Source: an uncultured Tenacibaculum sp. (GTDB taxonomy: Bacteria; Bacteroidota; Bacteroidia; Flavobacteriales; Flavobacteriaceae). Taken from it: a DNA stretch of 64,000 nucleotides. The notes beneath the pieces were generated by a model, which saw only the letters and a program-made list of their open reading frames with translations, was not told where the DNA came from and ran no database searches. The DNA is taken from NCBI RefSeq assembly GCF_947499065.1, contig NZ_CANMMT010000015.1:1-64000 (forward strand). Reading direction: 5' to 3'. The translations under genes were made by a program, and so were the position numbers. Shown here in pieces: positions 14,275 to 23,755 of the stretch (the stretch's first letter is position 1; each line of letters starts with the position of its first letter).

Positions 14275-14403
14275 ATCTCATTCTAGTTTGTTTTACTAAA
14301 ATAAATAAATTTTAATAAAAATTTAACAAAAAGATTAAAATACGTGTAATTTAAGGTAAATTCCTTTTAAGGATTGTTGTTTTTTGCTTCTTTTTATTGA
14401 AGA

Positions 14404-15153
14404 TTAAATCCTTTCCAAAACTGCAATAACTTCGTTTTTTTTTCTAACAGAAACGGGAACCGTAGTTTTATTTTTTAAAACTAAATATCCTCCATCAGAT
14501 TTTATAAATTCTTTAATGTATTGTAAATTAACTAAATGACTTTGGTGAACACGTAAGAAACCTAAATCTTTGAGCATGTCGGCATAATATTTTAATGTTT
14601 TGCCAACAAGTATTTTTTGACCATCACTCATAAAAAATTCAGTGTAATTATTGTCGGCTTTACATCTAATAATATCTATTAAATTAACAACAACAATTTT
14701 ATCTGAAGTGTTTAAAGAAATCTTTTTTGGGTGTAAATTGGGTTGTTTTATGGATTGTTGTAGTACTGTTAATTGCTCCTTATCGGGTTTAATTTGATTT
14801 TTAGCTTTATTTATAGCGTTAGATAAATCTTCATTTGAATAAGGCTTTAGAACATAATCGATAGCAGCAAATTTAAAAGCTTTAATAGCATATTCGTCAC
14901 TAGCGGTAACGAAGATTATTTTTGAAGATAAATCTGGATGAATTTCAAGAACATCAAAACCAGTTCCATCTCCTAACATTATATCTAAAAAAAGAATATC
15001 TGGTTGTTGTTTACGTAATAATTTAGAAGCTTCTACAACACTTTTTGCTGTTCCGATTATTTCTATTTCAGCATGTTGGTTATTAATGTCGTTTTGTAAT
15101 AGTTCTAATGCAGAAGGCATATCGTCAACAATTATTGCAGTCAATTTTTCCAT
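14404..15153 (-). CDS. LytTR-type response regulator
   Basis: 249 residues. The receiver domain has IIVDDMPSALE at the N terminus, the phospho-acceptor in DILFLDIMLGDGTGF (about D57), a Thr switch in IIFVTASDEYAIKAF, and Lys in DYVLKPYS. The LytTR DNA-binding domain (about 145-249) includes KISLNTSDKIVVVNLIDI, IRCKADNNYTEFFM and FLRVHQSHLVNLQYI. It directly follows its sensor kinase with 1 bp between the genes, an obvious cognate pair. It is cytoplasmic; the target promoters are unknown. Confidence 0.93.
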   Translation of the reverse strand: MEKLTAIIVDDMPSALELLQNDINNQHAEIEIIGTAKSVVEASKLLRKQQPDILFLDIMLGDGTGFDVLEIHPDLSSKIIFVTASDEYAIKAFKFAAIDYVLKPYSNEDLSNAINKAKNQIKPDKEQLTVLQQSIKQPNLHPKKISLNTSDKIVVVNLIDIIRCKADNNYTEFFMSDGQKILVGKTLKYYADMLKDLGFLRVHQSHLVNLQYIKEFIKSDGGYLVLKNKTTVPVSVRKKNEVIAVLERI

Positions 15154-15154
15154 A

Positions 15155-17146
15155 TTAAAAGTCAGTTTTTAAAGGTATTTTAAAAAATACTTTAGTTCCT
15201 CTAACTAAATTATTTTCAACAATTTCTTCAATGCTAAATTTACTTTTTTTCGACAAAGCTTTAATACGTTCTTCAGTTACTTTTATAGCGATTGAATTAT
15301 GATTGGTATTTTTCTTGCTTTTTTTCGATTGATTAATTCCTATTCCATTGTCAATAATAGCACAAAGTAAAAAGTCTTTTTGAGTAGAAAAATTAATAGT
15401 AATAAGACCGTTTACTATGCTTTTAATTCCATGTTTAATACTGTTTTCTATAAATGGTTGAATAAGCATTGGCGGAATTAATATTTCTTCTGAATCAAAT
15501 TCGAAATTTGTATTTATCTCATATTCAAAAGAGTTTGTGCTCATTTGTTGTTCTAACTCTATGTAGTTTTTTAGTATGGCAATTTCTTCTTTTAAATTAA
15601 CTTCTTCTTGTCTTGAATTGTGTAATACACCACGCAAGAGAGTGGCAAATTTACTTATGGTTACATTGAGTTCAGTAGATTTTCCAGAATTTCCTAAAGC
15701 TTTTATTCCGTTTAAAACATTGAAAATAAAATGAGGATTCATTTGTAGTTGTAATGCTTTCTGTTCTAATGATAATAAATGATTTTTCAACTCTAGCTTT
15801 TCAACTTTAGCTTTATTTTTTCTCTTTATTTTTCTAATATAATTAATAACAATACTCGTTAGCACTATTAAAATTATAGCTGCACTAAGCTGTTGGAACC
15901 AGCTTTTTTGATAAAGAGGTTTATCAATATAAAAATGAAATTTTACAGGGTCACTTTCTAAGCCATTAACTTTTGACTGTATTGAAAAATTATAATCTCC
16001 AGAATTTAAATTAGCTAAGTTTATAGAAGAATTAAATGTCCATGGGCTAAATTTATCATTTAACTTATAGCGATACTTTACTTTTTTTGGAGCATTAATG
16101 TTTGCTGTTTTATAAGTAAAAGATATATGGTTCTGATTGGGTTTTAGCTGTAATGTTTTAGTGTAGTTGTTTATGTCAATAGAGTCAATGGGCTGGTAAA
16201 CAACTTCGATATTTTGAAAAGCTATTTTGGGTTTTATTGGCAAACTATTATTGCTTGTAAATTTATAAATACCATCATTGTTGGTTGCAATCCAAATATT
16301 TTTTTGAATGTCTTGAAAAACAGTATTTATTTGATTTGTTTTTAAAGTGTTGTATTTATTTATACGTTTTATAAAAGAGTAATTTTCATCAAGAATTTCT
16401 ATTCCTTCATCTTTAGAAACGACCCATAGTTCATTGTTTATTTTTACAATGTCATTTATTTTTTTAGGAGAGTTGCTAAGCGATTCAATTTTGTCGTTTT
16501 TTACAATTTTAAGACCATTTTTGTATGTGGAAACTATTATGTTTTTGTTATCTATAATTATAGATGTATAATTACCTAAGTCTATTCTTTTTAAAAGAGT
16601 AGGGTTAATTATTTTATCTAGTTTCCATAAACCTTTATTGGTAGCAATCCAGAAAAAAGTTCCATCAAATTTAAAATCATTAATACGATTCAAGTCTATT
16701 TGAAAGTTTGTTCGAATAGGAGATAAGAAGTCTTCACGTACTCTTAAAATTCCTTCATTAGTTCCTAAAAAAATATGTTCAGGTGTTTTTAAAATACAAT
16801 TGATTTTTTGCCCTTCAAAGTTTATAAATTTGTTATAGTTTTTAATACTTAAGCCTTTGTTGGTGCCAATTAAAAGCGTATTGTTTTTTTTAGAAATAGT
16901 TTGTGTCTTGTTGGAGATTAAGTTGTCTTTAGTAGTGAAGTTTGTAAAATCGTTTCCGTCAAAACGAATAAGACCTTTATTTGAAGCAAACCACAAATAG
17001 CCAGTATTATCTTGTGTAATATCGTTAATTTTTAAACTAGGTAATCCGTCGTTTAAAGTATAATTTTTTAAAGTATTTAATTGAGCAACTACATTAGTTA
17101 CTAGTAGGGAAAAAAGAATGAAAAGTGTTAATTTATAAAACTTCAT
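15155..17146 (-). CDS. Sensor histidine kinase with periplasmic two-component propeller and Y_Y_Y domain
   Basis: 663 residues. A signal peptide (ending about residue 21) is followed by repeated propeller units such as DNTGYLWFASNKGLIRFDG and TFFWIATNKGLWKLD (about 30-300), a Y_Y_Y-type immunoglobulin-like domain (about 320-405; VKYRYKLNDKFSPWTF), one membrane helix (about 415-435), then a His_kinase domain with LQMNPHFIFNVLNGIKALG (catalytic His near 470) and an ATPase domain with PPMLIQPFIENSIKHGI and DNGIGI. It senses an extracytoplasmic signal and phosphorylates the LytTR regulator encoded 1 bp downstream. The signal is unknown. Confidence 0.92.
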   Translation of the reverse strand: MKFYKLTLFILFSLLVTNVVAQLNTLKNYTLNDGLPSLKINDITQDNTGYLWFASNKGLIRFDGNDFTNFTTKDNLISNKTQTISKKNNTLLIGTNKGLSIKNYNKFINFEGQKINCILKTPEHIFLGTNEGILRVREDFLSPIRTNFQIDLNRINDFKFDGTFFWIATNKGLWKLDKIINPTLLKRIDLGNYTSIIIDNKNIIVSTYKNGLKIVKNDKIESLSNSPKKINDIVKINNELWVVSKDEGIEILDENYSFIKRINKYNTLKTNQINTVFQDIQKNIWIATNNDGIYKFTSNNSLPIKPKIAFQNIEVVYQPIDSIDINNYTKTLQLKPNQNHISFTYKTANINAPKKVKYRYKLNDKFSPWTFNSSINLANLNSGDYNFSIQSKVNGLESDPVKFHFYIDKPLYQKSWFQQLSAAIILIVLTSIVINYIRKIKRKNKAKVEKLELKNHLLSLEQKALQLQMNPHFIFNVLNGIKALGNSGKSTELNVTISKFATLLRGVLHNSRQEEVNLKEEIAILKNYIELEQQMSTNSFEYEINTNFEFDSEEILIPPMLIQPFIENSIKHGIKSIVNGLITINFSTQKDFLLCAIIDNGIGINQSKKSKKNTNHNSIAIKVTEERIKALSKKSKFSIEEIVENNLVRGTKVFFKIPLKTDF

Positions 17147-17164
17147 AGAAACAAACTTACAGTA

Positions 17165-17199
17165 AAAAAGTAACTGCTCAAATTAAACAGTTACTTTTT
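17165..17199 (-). terminator. Rho-independent terminator
   Basis: AAAAAGTAACTG (17165-17176) pairs with CAGTTACTTTTT (17188-17199). It lies between the lipoprotein gene and the kinase gene, so these are probably separate transcripts. Confidence 0.8.
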
Positions 17200-17222
17200 A
17201 AGAATTATTAAACATTATTCAA

Positions 17223-18308
17223 TTATTTCATAGCATATAAACGCTTATTATTGGTGTCAGGCTTTATGTGTTCTAAGTCACCATAAGGTTTGGTTAAAGG
17301 TTTTAATACACATAAAACTGAGGTTTTTCCTTTTATAATTAGCTTGTTATTTTTAACAGTATAAGTCCATCTAAATTTTTCAACAGGAATGTTTAATTTT
17401 TTTACATCTGTCATTAAATCTACATCACCAGCTATAAAATCCATTAATTCTTCTTGCATTACAAATGTTGGAACATCATCATCAGAATTTTCATAGTCTA
17501 ATTCCCACATAATTGGAATACTAAACTGTTTTGTATATGGCTCGCCTATATAACGTTCTCTTTCGTTTGTTAAAGCACTAAACCAATCAATTTCTTTTTC
17601 ATTAGGGTATTTTCTTGCAATTTCTTTTGATAAATCTACTTTTCCTGGTGAGTGTGCCGTAGGGTAAAATACATAGTATGGTTTTGCTAAAAAATGATTT
17701 GTGAATTCACCCCCAAAAACATTAAAGTAAGGAGAAGCTAATATTTGTGGCATCTCATCAGATTTAAATGATAACTTTAAAGTATTTAAAAGTTCTTCGT
17801 TGTTACCAATTCCATTTGAGTGAAACACAATTTTACTATTTGCATTTATCCCGTTTTTAATTTTAGGTAGCTTATTTTGATTGATGGCTCTTTGTAAAGC
17901 ATCTGTTGTAACCTTTTCTCCATTAATAGTCGTTTCTAAACTTAGTCCTTTTAACGGATTGTTATAGTTTACAATATGAATTTCACCATAAGGACTTTCA
18001 GAGCCATTGGAATTCATCCAGCTTATAATTTCTTCTAAAGAATACATATCGTTTACAATTTGATACTTCTTTTCTTTAAAGTAGCTGCGAGCATTTTCGT
18101 AAAACTTATTTTGAAACTTGTCGTAACCTGTAATAAATACAATTGGATTTCTAGGTTTCTTATAAGTTTTTTTAATTGTTTCTTCTTTTTTTGCAATGTT
18201 TCCCAACTCTTGTTTTGTATTTGTTTTTTTCTTTTCACAACTAGTGAAAAATCCTGTAAGTAGTAGTAATCCTATTACTGTTCCTACTTTAAAAATGTTT
18301 TGTTTCAT
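17223..18308 (-). CDS. Lipoprotein of unknown function
   Basis: 361 residues with a lipoprotein signal (GLLLLTGFFTSC, lipobox Cys near residue 25), a Lys-rich linker (26-55) and a globular part. The segment NPIVFITGYDKFQNKFYENA, the IHIVNYNNPLKG strand and VFHSNGIGNNEELL resemble an alpha/beta (caspase- or hydrolase-like) fold, but I see no confident catalytic set. It is probably anchored to a membrane, facing the periplasm. The 71-residue gene at 18335 precedes it by 26 bp and is likely in the same operon. No family recognised. Confidence 0.7.
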   Translation of the reverse strand: MKQNIFKVGTVIGLLLLTGFFTSCEKKKTNTKQELGNIAKKEETIKKTYKKPRNPIVFITGYDKFQNKFYENARSYFKEKKYQIVNDMYSLEEIISWMNSNGSESPYGEIHIVNYNNPLKGLSLETTINGEKVTTDALQRAINQNKLPKIKNGINANSKIVFHSNGIGNNEELLNTLKLSFKSDEMPQILASPYFNVFGGEFTNHFLAKPYYVFYPTAHSPGKVDLSKEIARKYPNEKEIDWFSALTNERERYIGEPYTKQFSIPIMWELDYENSDDDVPTFVMQEELMDFIAGDVDLMTDVKKLNIPVEKFRWTYTVKNNKLIIKGKTSVLCVLKPLTKPYGDLEHIKPDTNNKRLYAMK

Positions 18309-18334
18309 AGGTTCTTGTTTTTTAGGTTAATATG

Positions 18335-18550
18335 TTATTGCTGTAATATGATGGTTACATTTTTTTCTAAATTAAAATCGTTTGATAGTTTGTTTAAAAT
18401 GTTAGGTAAGTTTCGATCGTTAATCCATCTACCGTTTTCTTGCTTTTCTATTGAAGCAATAAGTCCATCGTTGTTTACCTGTAATTTTAAACTGTTGTAT
18501 TTATTTAAATACATTTTTAAGATTGATGAATAGCTACTGTTTGACCACAT
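18335..18550 (-). CDS. Small uncharacterised protein (71 aa)
   Basis: 71 residues starting MWSNSSYSSILKMYLNKYNS; contains VNNDGLIASIEKQENGRWIN, a strand-turn-strand pattern, and a C-terminal LEKNVTIILQQ. It has no signal peptide. It precedes the lipoprotein gene in the same direction with 26 bp between them, supporting a real gene over the opposite-strand reading frame that overlaps it. Function unknown. Confidence 0.5.
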   Translation of the reverse strand: MWSNSSYSSILKMYLNKYNSLKLQVNNDGLIASIEKQENGRWINDRNLPNILNKLSNDFNLEKNVTIILQQ

Positions 18551-18788
18551 AATTTTTATTTTATATGAACAAATTTAGAAGAGAAAGAGGTGGTGATTTG
18601 AGGTTAATTAGAATTCGTTTGGAATAAATTAGAATTCGTAATTGTATTTTATTTTAAGCTTTAAAAGCATTGTAAAAACTAGGTTAGTATTGAAAATATA
18701 TGAATTTTATATTATTTTTTTCCTAGTGGTTAAGTAGGGTATTTCTCTCTTTAGTTTTTATATTAATGTTAATTTTAAATAATTTGAT

Positions 18789-19772
18789 ATGAAATACGTT
18801 TTAAGAATGCTATCGTTTTTCGCCTTTGTTTTTGTGTTACAGTCTTGTAGTGAAGACGTAGGAATTGTTCTTAATAATGGTTTTGATTCGATATCCAAAG
18901 AGTGGAAGAAGTTAGATATTGGAACAACCGAAACCTTAAATAAAATTCATTTTATAAATAAGTCTGAAGGTTTTATTATTGGAAATAAAGGGAAGTTATT
19001 TAAAACAGAAAATGGAGGAATAGATTGGAAAGAAATTTCATCAGGTGTTACTCACGATTTGGTTTCTATTAGCTTTAATGGAAAAAATAAAGGAGTAATT
19101 AATGGTTTATCAACCATCGATGGTGGAAAGAATTGGAAAGTAGTCAATACTACTTCAAGTTACTATTGTTATTATGCTAGTGAAGATGTAATGATAGGAG
19201 GGAGTAACTCGTCTTTTGCAGGAACTGTTTATCGTTCAACTGATGATGGAGTAACATGGACAGACGTTTATAAGAACCCTCATACTGGATTTTATACATC
19301 AGCAGGATTTATGGGGGATACTGGTTATTTATCTTCTTGGTATTCTGGTAGAATTTTAAAAACAACCGATAAAGGTAAAACTTGGACTGTAGCTGTAGAA
19401 GGTACAGCTAAACCTACTGGAGGAAAAAATACATTTGATGACTTTTTTAATCTTACTGTGGTAAATGCAAAAACTTTATATGCAGTTTCTAATAGTTATT
19501 TGTCTAAAAGTAATGATGGAGGTGCTACTTTTAAAATAGTTTATGAAAAACCATCACCAACATCTGGATCCTTAAGAGGGTTATATGTAAACAATGAACA
19601 AATTGTATTAACAGATCTTACAGGAAATATTTTTGTGAGTAAAAATGGTGGAAAAGATTGGGGTATAAAACAGCCAAAAAAATCAGTAACCTTTAACGAT
19701 GTTTATGTAGCCAATGGGATTGCTTATGCGGTAGGAACGAAAGGTGAATTATGGAGGAAAAATATTAAATAA
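18789..19772 (+). CDS. YCF48/BNR-repeat beta-propeller lipoprotein
   Basis: 327 residues. The signal ends in the lipobox VLQSC (Cys near residue 20). The mature protein contains repeated Asp-box/YCF48-like units: GKLFKTENGGIDWKEIS, GLSTIDGGKNWKVV, TVYRSTDDGVTWTDVY, RILKTTDKGKTWTVA, YLSKSNDGGATFKIV and IFVSKNGGKDWGI, about six to seven blades. Such propellers are exposed in the periplasm or on the cell surface. YCF48 assists photosystem II assembly in phototrophs, but in Bacteroidetes the role is unknown. It is monocistronic with its own terminator. Confidence 0.85.
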   Translation: MKYVLRMLSFFAFVFVLQSCSEDVGIVLNNGFDSISKEWKKLDIGTTETLNKIHFINKSEGFIIGNKGKLFKTENGGIDWKEISSGVTHDLVSISFNGKNKGVINGLSTIDGGKNWKVVNTTSSYYCYYASEDVMIGGSNSSFAGTVYRSTDDGVTWTDVYKNPHTGFYTSAGFMGDTGYLSSWYSGRILKTTDKGKTWTVAVEGTAKPTGGKNTFDDFFNLTVVNAKTLYAVSNSYLSKSNDGGATFKIVYEKPSPTSGSLRGLYVNNEQIVLTDLTGNIFVSKNGGKDWGIKQPKKSVTFNDVYVANGIAYAVGTKGELWRKNIK

Positions 19773-20344
19773 TATAAGTGAATAAAAAAAAGAAGTGTCC
19801 GCCATCGAAAAGACACTTCTTTGTAACTAACTAACCAAATAACTTATAATGAATTTCTAAATTATATGGTAAAGATAGTATGGAAAATCCTTGTAGAATT
19901 TAAAATTAGATAACTGGAAATAAAGTAAAGACGAACTGCTTTTTTTGTAAAATGAATTGAAATTGAGTAGAAAAGGAAAGTGATGAATTAAAAAAAGCAA
20001 TGAGGAAGATAATTATTTATCTTACTTAAGGCGAACTCCTTTTCTTATTTCCCTTAAACAATAAGAAATTTATTTACCTATAAATATTTATATGAAGCTT
20101 AATTAAATCAATTCTTTGATTTCGATGGCAAAAATTAGATATAATAAAAACTTCAATACGTTATTTCAATCAGGGGACCGAATACTAATAATTTCGACCT
20201 CATTGCTTTATAAAAGTAAAGAAAAAAAAATAATTTTACAAAGTTTTTTTATTTGAAAATAAATTAGGCTTGGTTTTAAGTGTTTGTTATGTAGTGTTTT
20301 AGTAATTTGGCGTTTTTGAAAATTGACGTATTAATCTTTAGAGA
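19773..20344. other. Intergenic region
   Basis: 572 bp with one terminator at the start (19789-19822). The rest is AT-rich; I found no gene, repeat or convincing promoter. Confidence 0.5.
19789..19822 (+). terminator. Rho-independent terminator
   Basis: AAAGAAGTGTC (19789-19799) pairs with GACACTTCTTT (19812-19822) around a 12-nt loop, 16 bp after the YCF48-like stop codon. Confidence 0.75.
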
Positions 20345-20800
20345 ATGCAAGAAATGAAGTATACTATAAAAAAAGGGTCAGGTAAGATGAGAATACTCAT
20401 TTTGACAGGTTTTTTTCTTGTTATAGCCTTTAGTTATCAGTTATTAATCTTTTTACAAGTTCATGATTTTGTTTATCAGTTTCCTGGTGATTGGGATAAA
20501 CCAATGGGAATTATAGTTGGACTGTTTTTGATATTTCGTTCCTTAAAATTTACGAAAGAGTCTAAAGATTTATTTATAGAAATAGATGAAGAATATTTAG
20601 TATATAGAACTAATGAATTAGAGGCTAAACATAAGATACCATTGATGAATATTGAAAGGATTTATAAAGAAAAAGGGAAAATATGTCTCGTTACTAAAGA
20701 TTTAATTACTATGAATGTGGTTGATTTAGATGAGGTTAGGTTAGTAGATGAGACAAAAAATTTGATAAAGAAATCTTTGATGGACTTGAATACAAAATAA
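20345..20800 (+). CDS. Two-helix membrane protein with PH-like tail
   Basis: 151 residues; an alternative ATG three codons downstream (20354) is equally good. Two membrane helices (about 16-35, LILTGFFLVIAFSYQLLIF, and about 53-68, GIIVGLFLIF) are followed by a soluble domain with FIEIDEEYLVYRTNELEAKHKIP and strand-rich repeats, resembling the PH-like domains attached to small bacterial membrane proteins. It precedes another membrane protein gene by 55 bp. Function unknown. Confidence 0.65.
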   Translation: MQEMKYTIKKGSGKMRILILTGFFLVIAFSYQLLIFLQVHDFVYQFPGDWDKPMGIIVGLFLIFRSLKFTKESKDLFIEIDEEYLVYRTNELEAKHKIPLMNIERIYKEKGKICLVTKDLITMNVVDLDEVRLVDETKNLIKKSLMDLNTK

Positions 20801-20855
20801 TAATTATCAATGAGGAAAAAGATTATTTTTATATTTAAATGAAGTTAAAATTATT

Positions 20856-21308
20856 TTGGAAAAGTTAATAGATTATCTTGAGGTAATGATTAAGAAGTAC
20901 TCTTCAGCAGCCCGATGGATTTATTTAATGATGCTTGTAGGTGGTATTGGAATTTACTTTCTTATGTACTTTGCTAGTGGTCATGAGTTTAACCCGCCAG
21001 TAGAAGATTATGTTTCGTTATTAGTTATGTTTTTAGCATTTGTGTCCATGGTGGCATACACAGATTTAAAATTTAAAAAAAGTAAAATATATTTTTTATT
21101 AAAAAGTTTTGTGTCTATAACATTATTGGTAACCAATTTTTTTGCTATAAAAATATTGATATTCCTTATAGGGTTTAAATTTGGAGAGGATGTAAGTGTT
21201 TTTGAAAGAGTATTAACTTTTTTATTGCCTATAGTTTTTATAATTGTTAGTATTATAAATGTTTTATCTCTTTTTGAAAAATATATCAAAATAAAAAAGC
21301 GAACCTAA
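20856..21308 (+). CDS. Four-helix membrane protein of unknown function
   Basis: 150 residues beginning at a TTG codon (the ATG at 20839 is out of frame and hits a stop). Four hydrophobic segments: YLMMLVGGIGIYFLMYF, YVSLLVMFLAFVSMVAY, FVSITLLVTNFFAIKILIFL and FLLPIVFIIVSIINVL. It ends in a basic tail KKRT whose stop codon lies in the loop of a terminator hairpin. It is probably cotranscribed with the gene at 20345. No family recognised. Confidence 0.55.
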   Translation: MEKLIDYLEVMIKKYSSAARWIYLMMLVGGIGIYFLMYFASGHEFNPPVEDYVSLLVMFLAFVSMVAYTDLKFKKSKIYFLLKSFVSITLLVTNFFAIKILIFLIGFKFGEDVSVFERVLTFLLPIVFIIVSIINVLSLFEKYIKIKKRT

Positions 21309-21318
21309 GTTCGCTTTT
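21295..21318. terminator. Bidirectional terminator
   Basis: AAAAGCGAAC (21295-21304) pairs with GTTCGCTTTT (21309-21318) around a 4-nt loop containing the TAA of the plus-strand gene. A/T runs on both sides allow it to serve the convergent precursor-peptide gene too. Confidence 0.8.
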
Positions 21319-21324
21319 AATTTT

Positions 21325-21483
21325 TTAATGACCTCCGCTCCAATCGCAAAGACAAGTATAAGGTAAATACTTTGGGCAGTAATTTGGACAATGAATTTCA
21401 CTGTCTGGACCACCGCCTCCTTTAATAGATTTTTGTGATGATTTGTTAAGTACACTTCCTAAGTTAGAAATTGTTTTAAGCAT
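21325..21483 (-). CDS. RiPP-like precursor peptide, orphan
   Basis: 52 residues from the ATG at 21483; a start at 21507 adds eight residues that look like upstream DNA. The N-terminal part, MLKTISNLGSVLNKSSQKSI followed by KGGGG, matches the leader style of Bacteroidetes bacteriocin-type natural-product precursors (LKxISNLGxxLxKxxQKxIxGG). A double-glycine cut would release a core of about 29 residues with four cysteines (C32, C36, C44, C46) and five aromatic residues. No modification enzyme, peptidase-transporter or immunity gene is adjacent; the neighbour is a heme-reductase-like gene. A TAnnTTTG promoter element lies 22 nt upstream. Confidence 0.7.
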   Translation of the reverse strand: MLKTISNLGSVLNKSSQKSIKGGGGPDSEIHCPNYCPKYLPYTCLCDWSGGH

Positions 21484-21504
21484 GTTGATTAGTTTTAAGT
21501 TTCT

Positions 21505-21512
21505 CAAACATA
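21505..21512 (-). promoter_or_regulatory. -7 promoter element of the precursor-peptide gene
   Basis: The minus strand reads TATGTTTG, matching TAnnTTTG, with its inner edge 21 nt upstream of the ATG at 21483. A TTG -33 element is not obvious. It supports the internal ATG start. Confidence 0.45.
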
Positions 21513-21580
21513 CTTAAAAAGATATTTATAAAGATTTGTAAAACCGTAATTAAAGTAAGGTTTTACCGTAAAAATAATTA

Positions 21581-23743
21581 TTAATAACAATCGGTTTTTA
21601 TCTGATGATTCTTTTGAAATTTTTCAATAGGAGTGTTCAATTCAGTTAAAGTTAGGTTTTTCAATACTTTTAATACAGCATTCATCATAGCAATAGAACC
21701 GCAAATCATAATAGTACCTTTATTTTTTAAAACAGAAATAATTAGTTCACTCTCTATAGAAATTAAATCTTGTACATAGTGTTTTTTACCTTCTTGAGAG
21801 TAAGCTGTGTACACATTTGTGTTTTGTAAGTATGGTTTATACATGGTTAAAGACTCAGAAGTTCTTCCTCCCCAAAATAAATGCGTTCTAGTATTATTGT
21901 TTAACATCCCAAGAAAAGGAGCAATACCAGTTCCATTAGCTATAAGTACAACTTCTTTATTCTTTTTAGGAAAATGAAAAGATTTATTTTGTTGAATAGA
22001 GGCCAAAATAGCTTCATTTTTATTTAAATTTAAAAGTAAATTAGAGCACACACCTAAATCATGTTTTTTAATACTTAATAAAACATCATTTTCAACTTTT
22101 CCTATGGAATATAATCTTTCAACATTATCTACACTAGGAGTTATAGAAAGCAAATCACCAGAAACAAAATTCAATTTTTTACTAGGTTTTAACCTTATAA
22201 GAAAAGAATTGTCTTTATTGAGTTCTGTTTTATCAACAGTTGTAAAGTCTAGTTGTTTTTTTAGCTTTTTTGCTTCTTGTTTTAAATTAAGATTTACTTT
22301 TGTACTAGCACTCCACTGTAGTCCCCAAGTTTTAAAATCTGAAAAATTCTGATTGTTTATTTTATATAAAGGGGTAATAGCTTTAAAATTAGGAAGCTCT
22401 TTTAGTGTACTTTCAATATCAATTGCAAACTGACAATAATTAGGGTAGGCTAAAGAACCAAAACCAACAATAGCATAATCAATTAAATTTTTCTGCTTAA
22501 CTTTTTGTACCAACTTTAAAAAGGAACTTGCATTGATAGGCGGAGTACCTTCTCCATAAGTAGAGGTTAAAATAATTAATTTTTTGGCGTTTTTATAAGT
22601 AGTATAGTTATTCAAGTAATCTACAAAAACAGTTTTTTCACTTGCTAGTAAAGCTTTATATATAGAAGTAGCAAAACTATAAGTGTTTCCTGTTTCAGAA
22701 CCTACTAGTATGATAAATTCAGAGTTGTTTTTGTTGAATTTATTTTTAGGTAAAGAGCTTTTTGCTCTTCTTTTTAATGTAATAGCAAAACCTGAATAGA
22801 TAAAGAATATTATAGCGATACATGAGAGTAATAAAATGATAGACCATAAGATAGTACCACGCCCTGTATGTAAGAATAAACTCCAGTTAGATAATATATG
22901 TGTTAAAGATGTTTTTTTGGTACTTATAATGTCTCCAGTATACTGATGTATGTATAGTTCTTTGTTATGTAGTTTTACTACAAAGTAATCTTCTTCGTCA
23001 TCAGAAAAAGGAAACTCTATACTTTCTAACTCGCTTAGCTTGGTTTCTTTAAAAAGAGGAAAGTTTTCAATCGTAATTTTAGGACTGTCTTTTACTTCAG
23101 AAAAATCAATATTATGAGAAGTTTTAGATTTTGGAAGTAAAGAAAACTTCTCTAAGGATAAATATACTCCTGTAAGGGTAATAATTATAATAGGTATTAA
23201 AGCATATCTACTTAAAATAACATGATAATCTTGAGCAAAATTTTCTCGTATAACTTTAGTGAAAAAGTTTTTAACTCCCCCTTGTCTTTTAATAATAAGA
23301 ATGCTTCCAGTAATAGTAATTAATAAGAGAAAAAAGGAAAAAAGGGCGACTAAAAAACGACCTGTAGATTTTAGAAAAAGAGATCTATGTAAGTTAGTAG
23401 TCCATTTATAAATTGTAGCTCTTTTTACAATATTATTAATTTTTTTACCTGTAACTGGATTGATATAAAAAGTGCTATTATCACCATTTTTAGTAACTAC
23501 AGATGCAATTATAAAATTATTATCGTCAATTTTTAAATCAACAATTTCATCATACTCTTTTTTTAAAGAGTTAATAGTTTGTGCAATTGTAATCTCATGA
23601 GTGTTTTGTATAGCATAAGGTTTTAACTGATTCGAAATAGGTTCGAAAGCTAAAATTATACCTGTTAATGAAGCTATAACTATAAAAGCAAAAGAAGATA
23701 TAGCCAAAGTTAGATGGCTATATCTCCAAATTGAAGTAATCAT
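21581..23743 (-). CDS. PepSY-flavodoxin-NADPH reductase fusion (membrane reductase)
   Basis: 720 residues. The N-terminal half is a PepSY-type membrane domain with four helices (about 10-32, 135-155, 180-200 and 297-320) and conserved His residues (NLHRSLFLKSTGR, HTGRG). The middle is a flavodoxin domain (about 345-480, opening ILVGSETGNTYSFATSIY). The C terminus is a ferredoxin-reductase-like FAD/NAD(P) module (RLYSIGKV, LIANGTGIAPFLGML, HLFWGGR). It should pass electrons from NAD(P)H through FAD and FMN across the inner membrane, plausibly for reduction of iron or heme. It is the last gene of the four-gene operon facing the TonB/HmuY pair, which supports an iron-uptake role. Confidence 0.88.
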   Translation of the reverse strand: MITSIWRYSHLTLAISSFAFIVIASLTGIILAFEPISNQLKPYAIQNTHEITIAQTINSLKKEYDEIVDLKIDDNNFIIASVVTKNGDNSTFYINPVTGKKINNIVKRATIYKWTTNLHRSLFLKSTGRFLVALFSFFLLLITITGSILIIKRQGGVKNFFTKVIRENFAQDYHVILSRYALIPIIIITLTGVYLSLEKFSLLPKSKTSHNIDFSEVKDSPKITIENFPLFKETKLSELESIEFPFSDDEEDYFVVKLHNKELYIHQYTGDIISTKKTSLTHILSNWSLFLHTGRGTILWSIILLLSCIAIIFFIYSGFAITLKRRAKSSLPKNKFNKNNSEFIILVGSETGNTYSFATSIYKALLASEKTVFVDYLNNYTTYKNAKKLIILTSTYGEGTPPINASSFLKLVQKVKQKNLIDYAIVGFGSLAYPNYCQFAIDIESTLKELPNFKAITPLYKINNQNFSDFKTWGLQWSASTKVNLNLKQEAKKLKKQLDFTTVDKTELNKDNSFLIRLKPSKKLNFVSGDLLSITPSVDNVERLYSIGKVENDVLLSIKKHDLGVCSNLLLNLNKNEAILASIQQNKSFHFPKKNKEVVLIANGTGIAPFLGMLNNNTRTHLFWGGRTSESLTMYKPYLQNTNVYTAYSQEGKKHYVQDLISIESELIISVLKNKGTIMICGSIAMMNAVLKVLKNLTLTELNTPIEKFQKNHQIKTDCY

Positions 23744-23755
23744 TTTGTTGTACTA

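Noticed and set aside
18300..18533. Plus-strand 77-residue frame opposite the 71-residue minus-strand gene
   Set aside because: It overlaps the start of the minus-strand lipoprotein operon; the composition is Phe/Cys-rich in the way shadow frames are, and the minus-strand frame has better composition and operon position.
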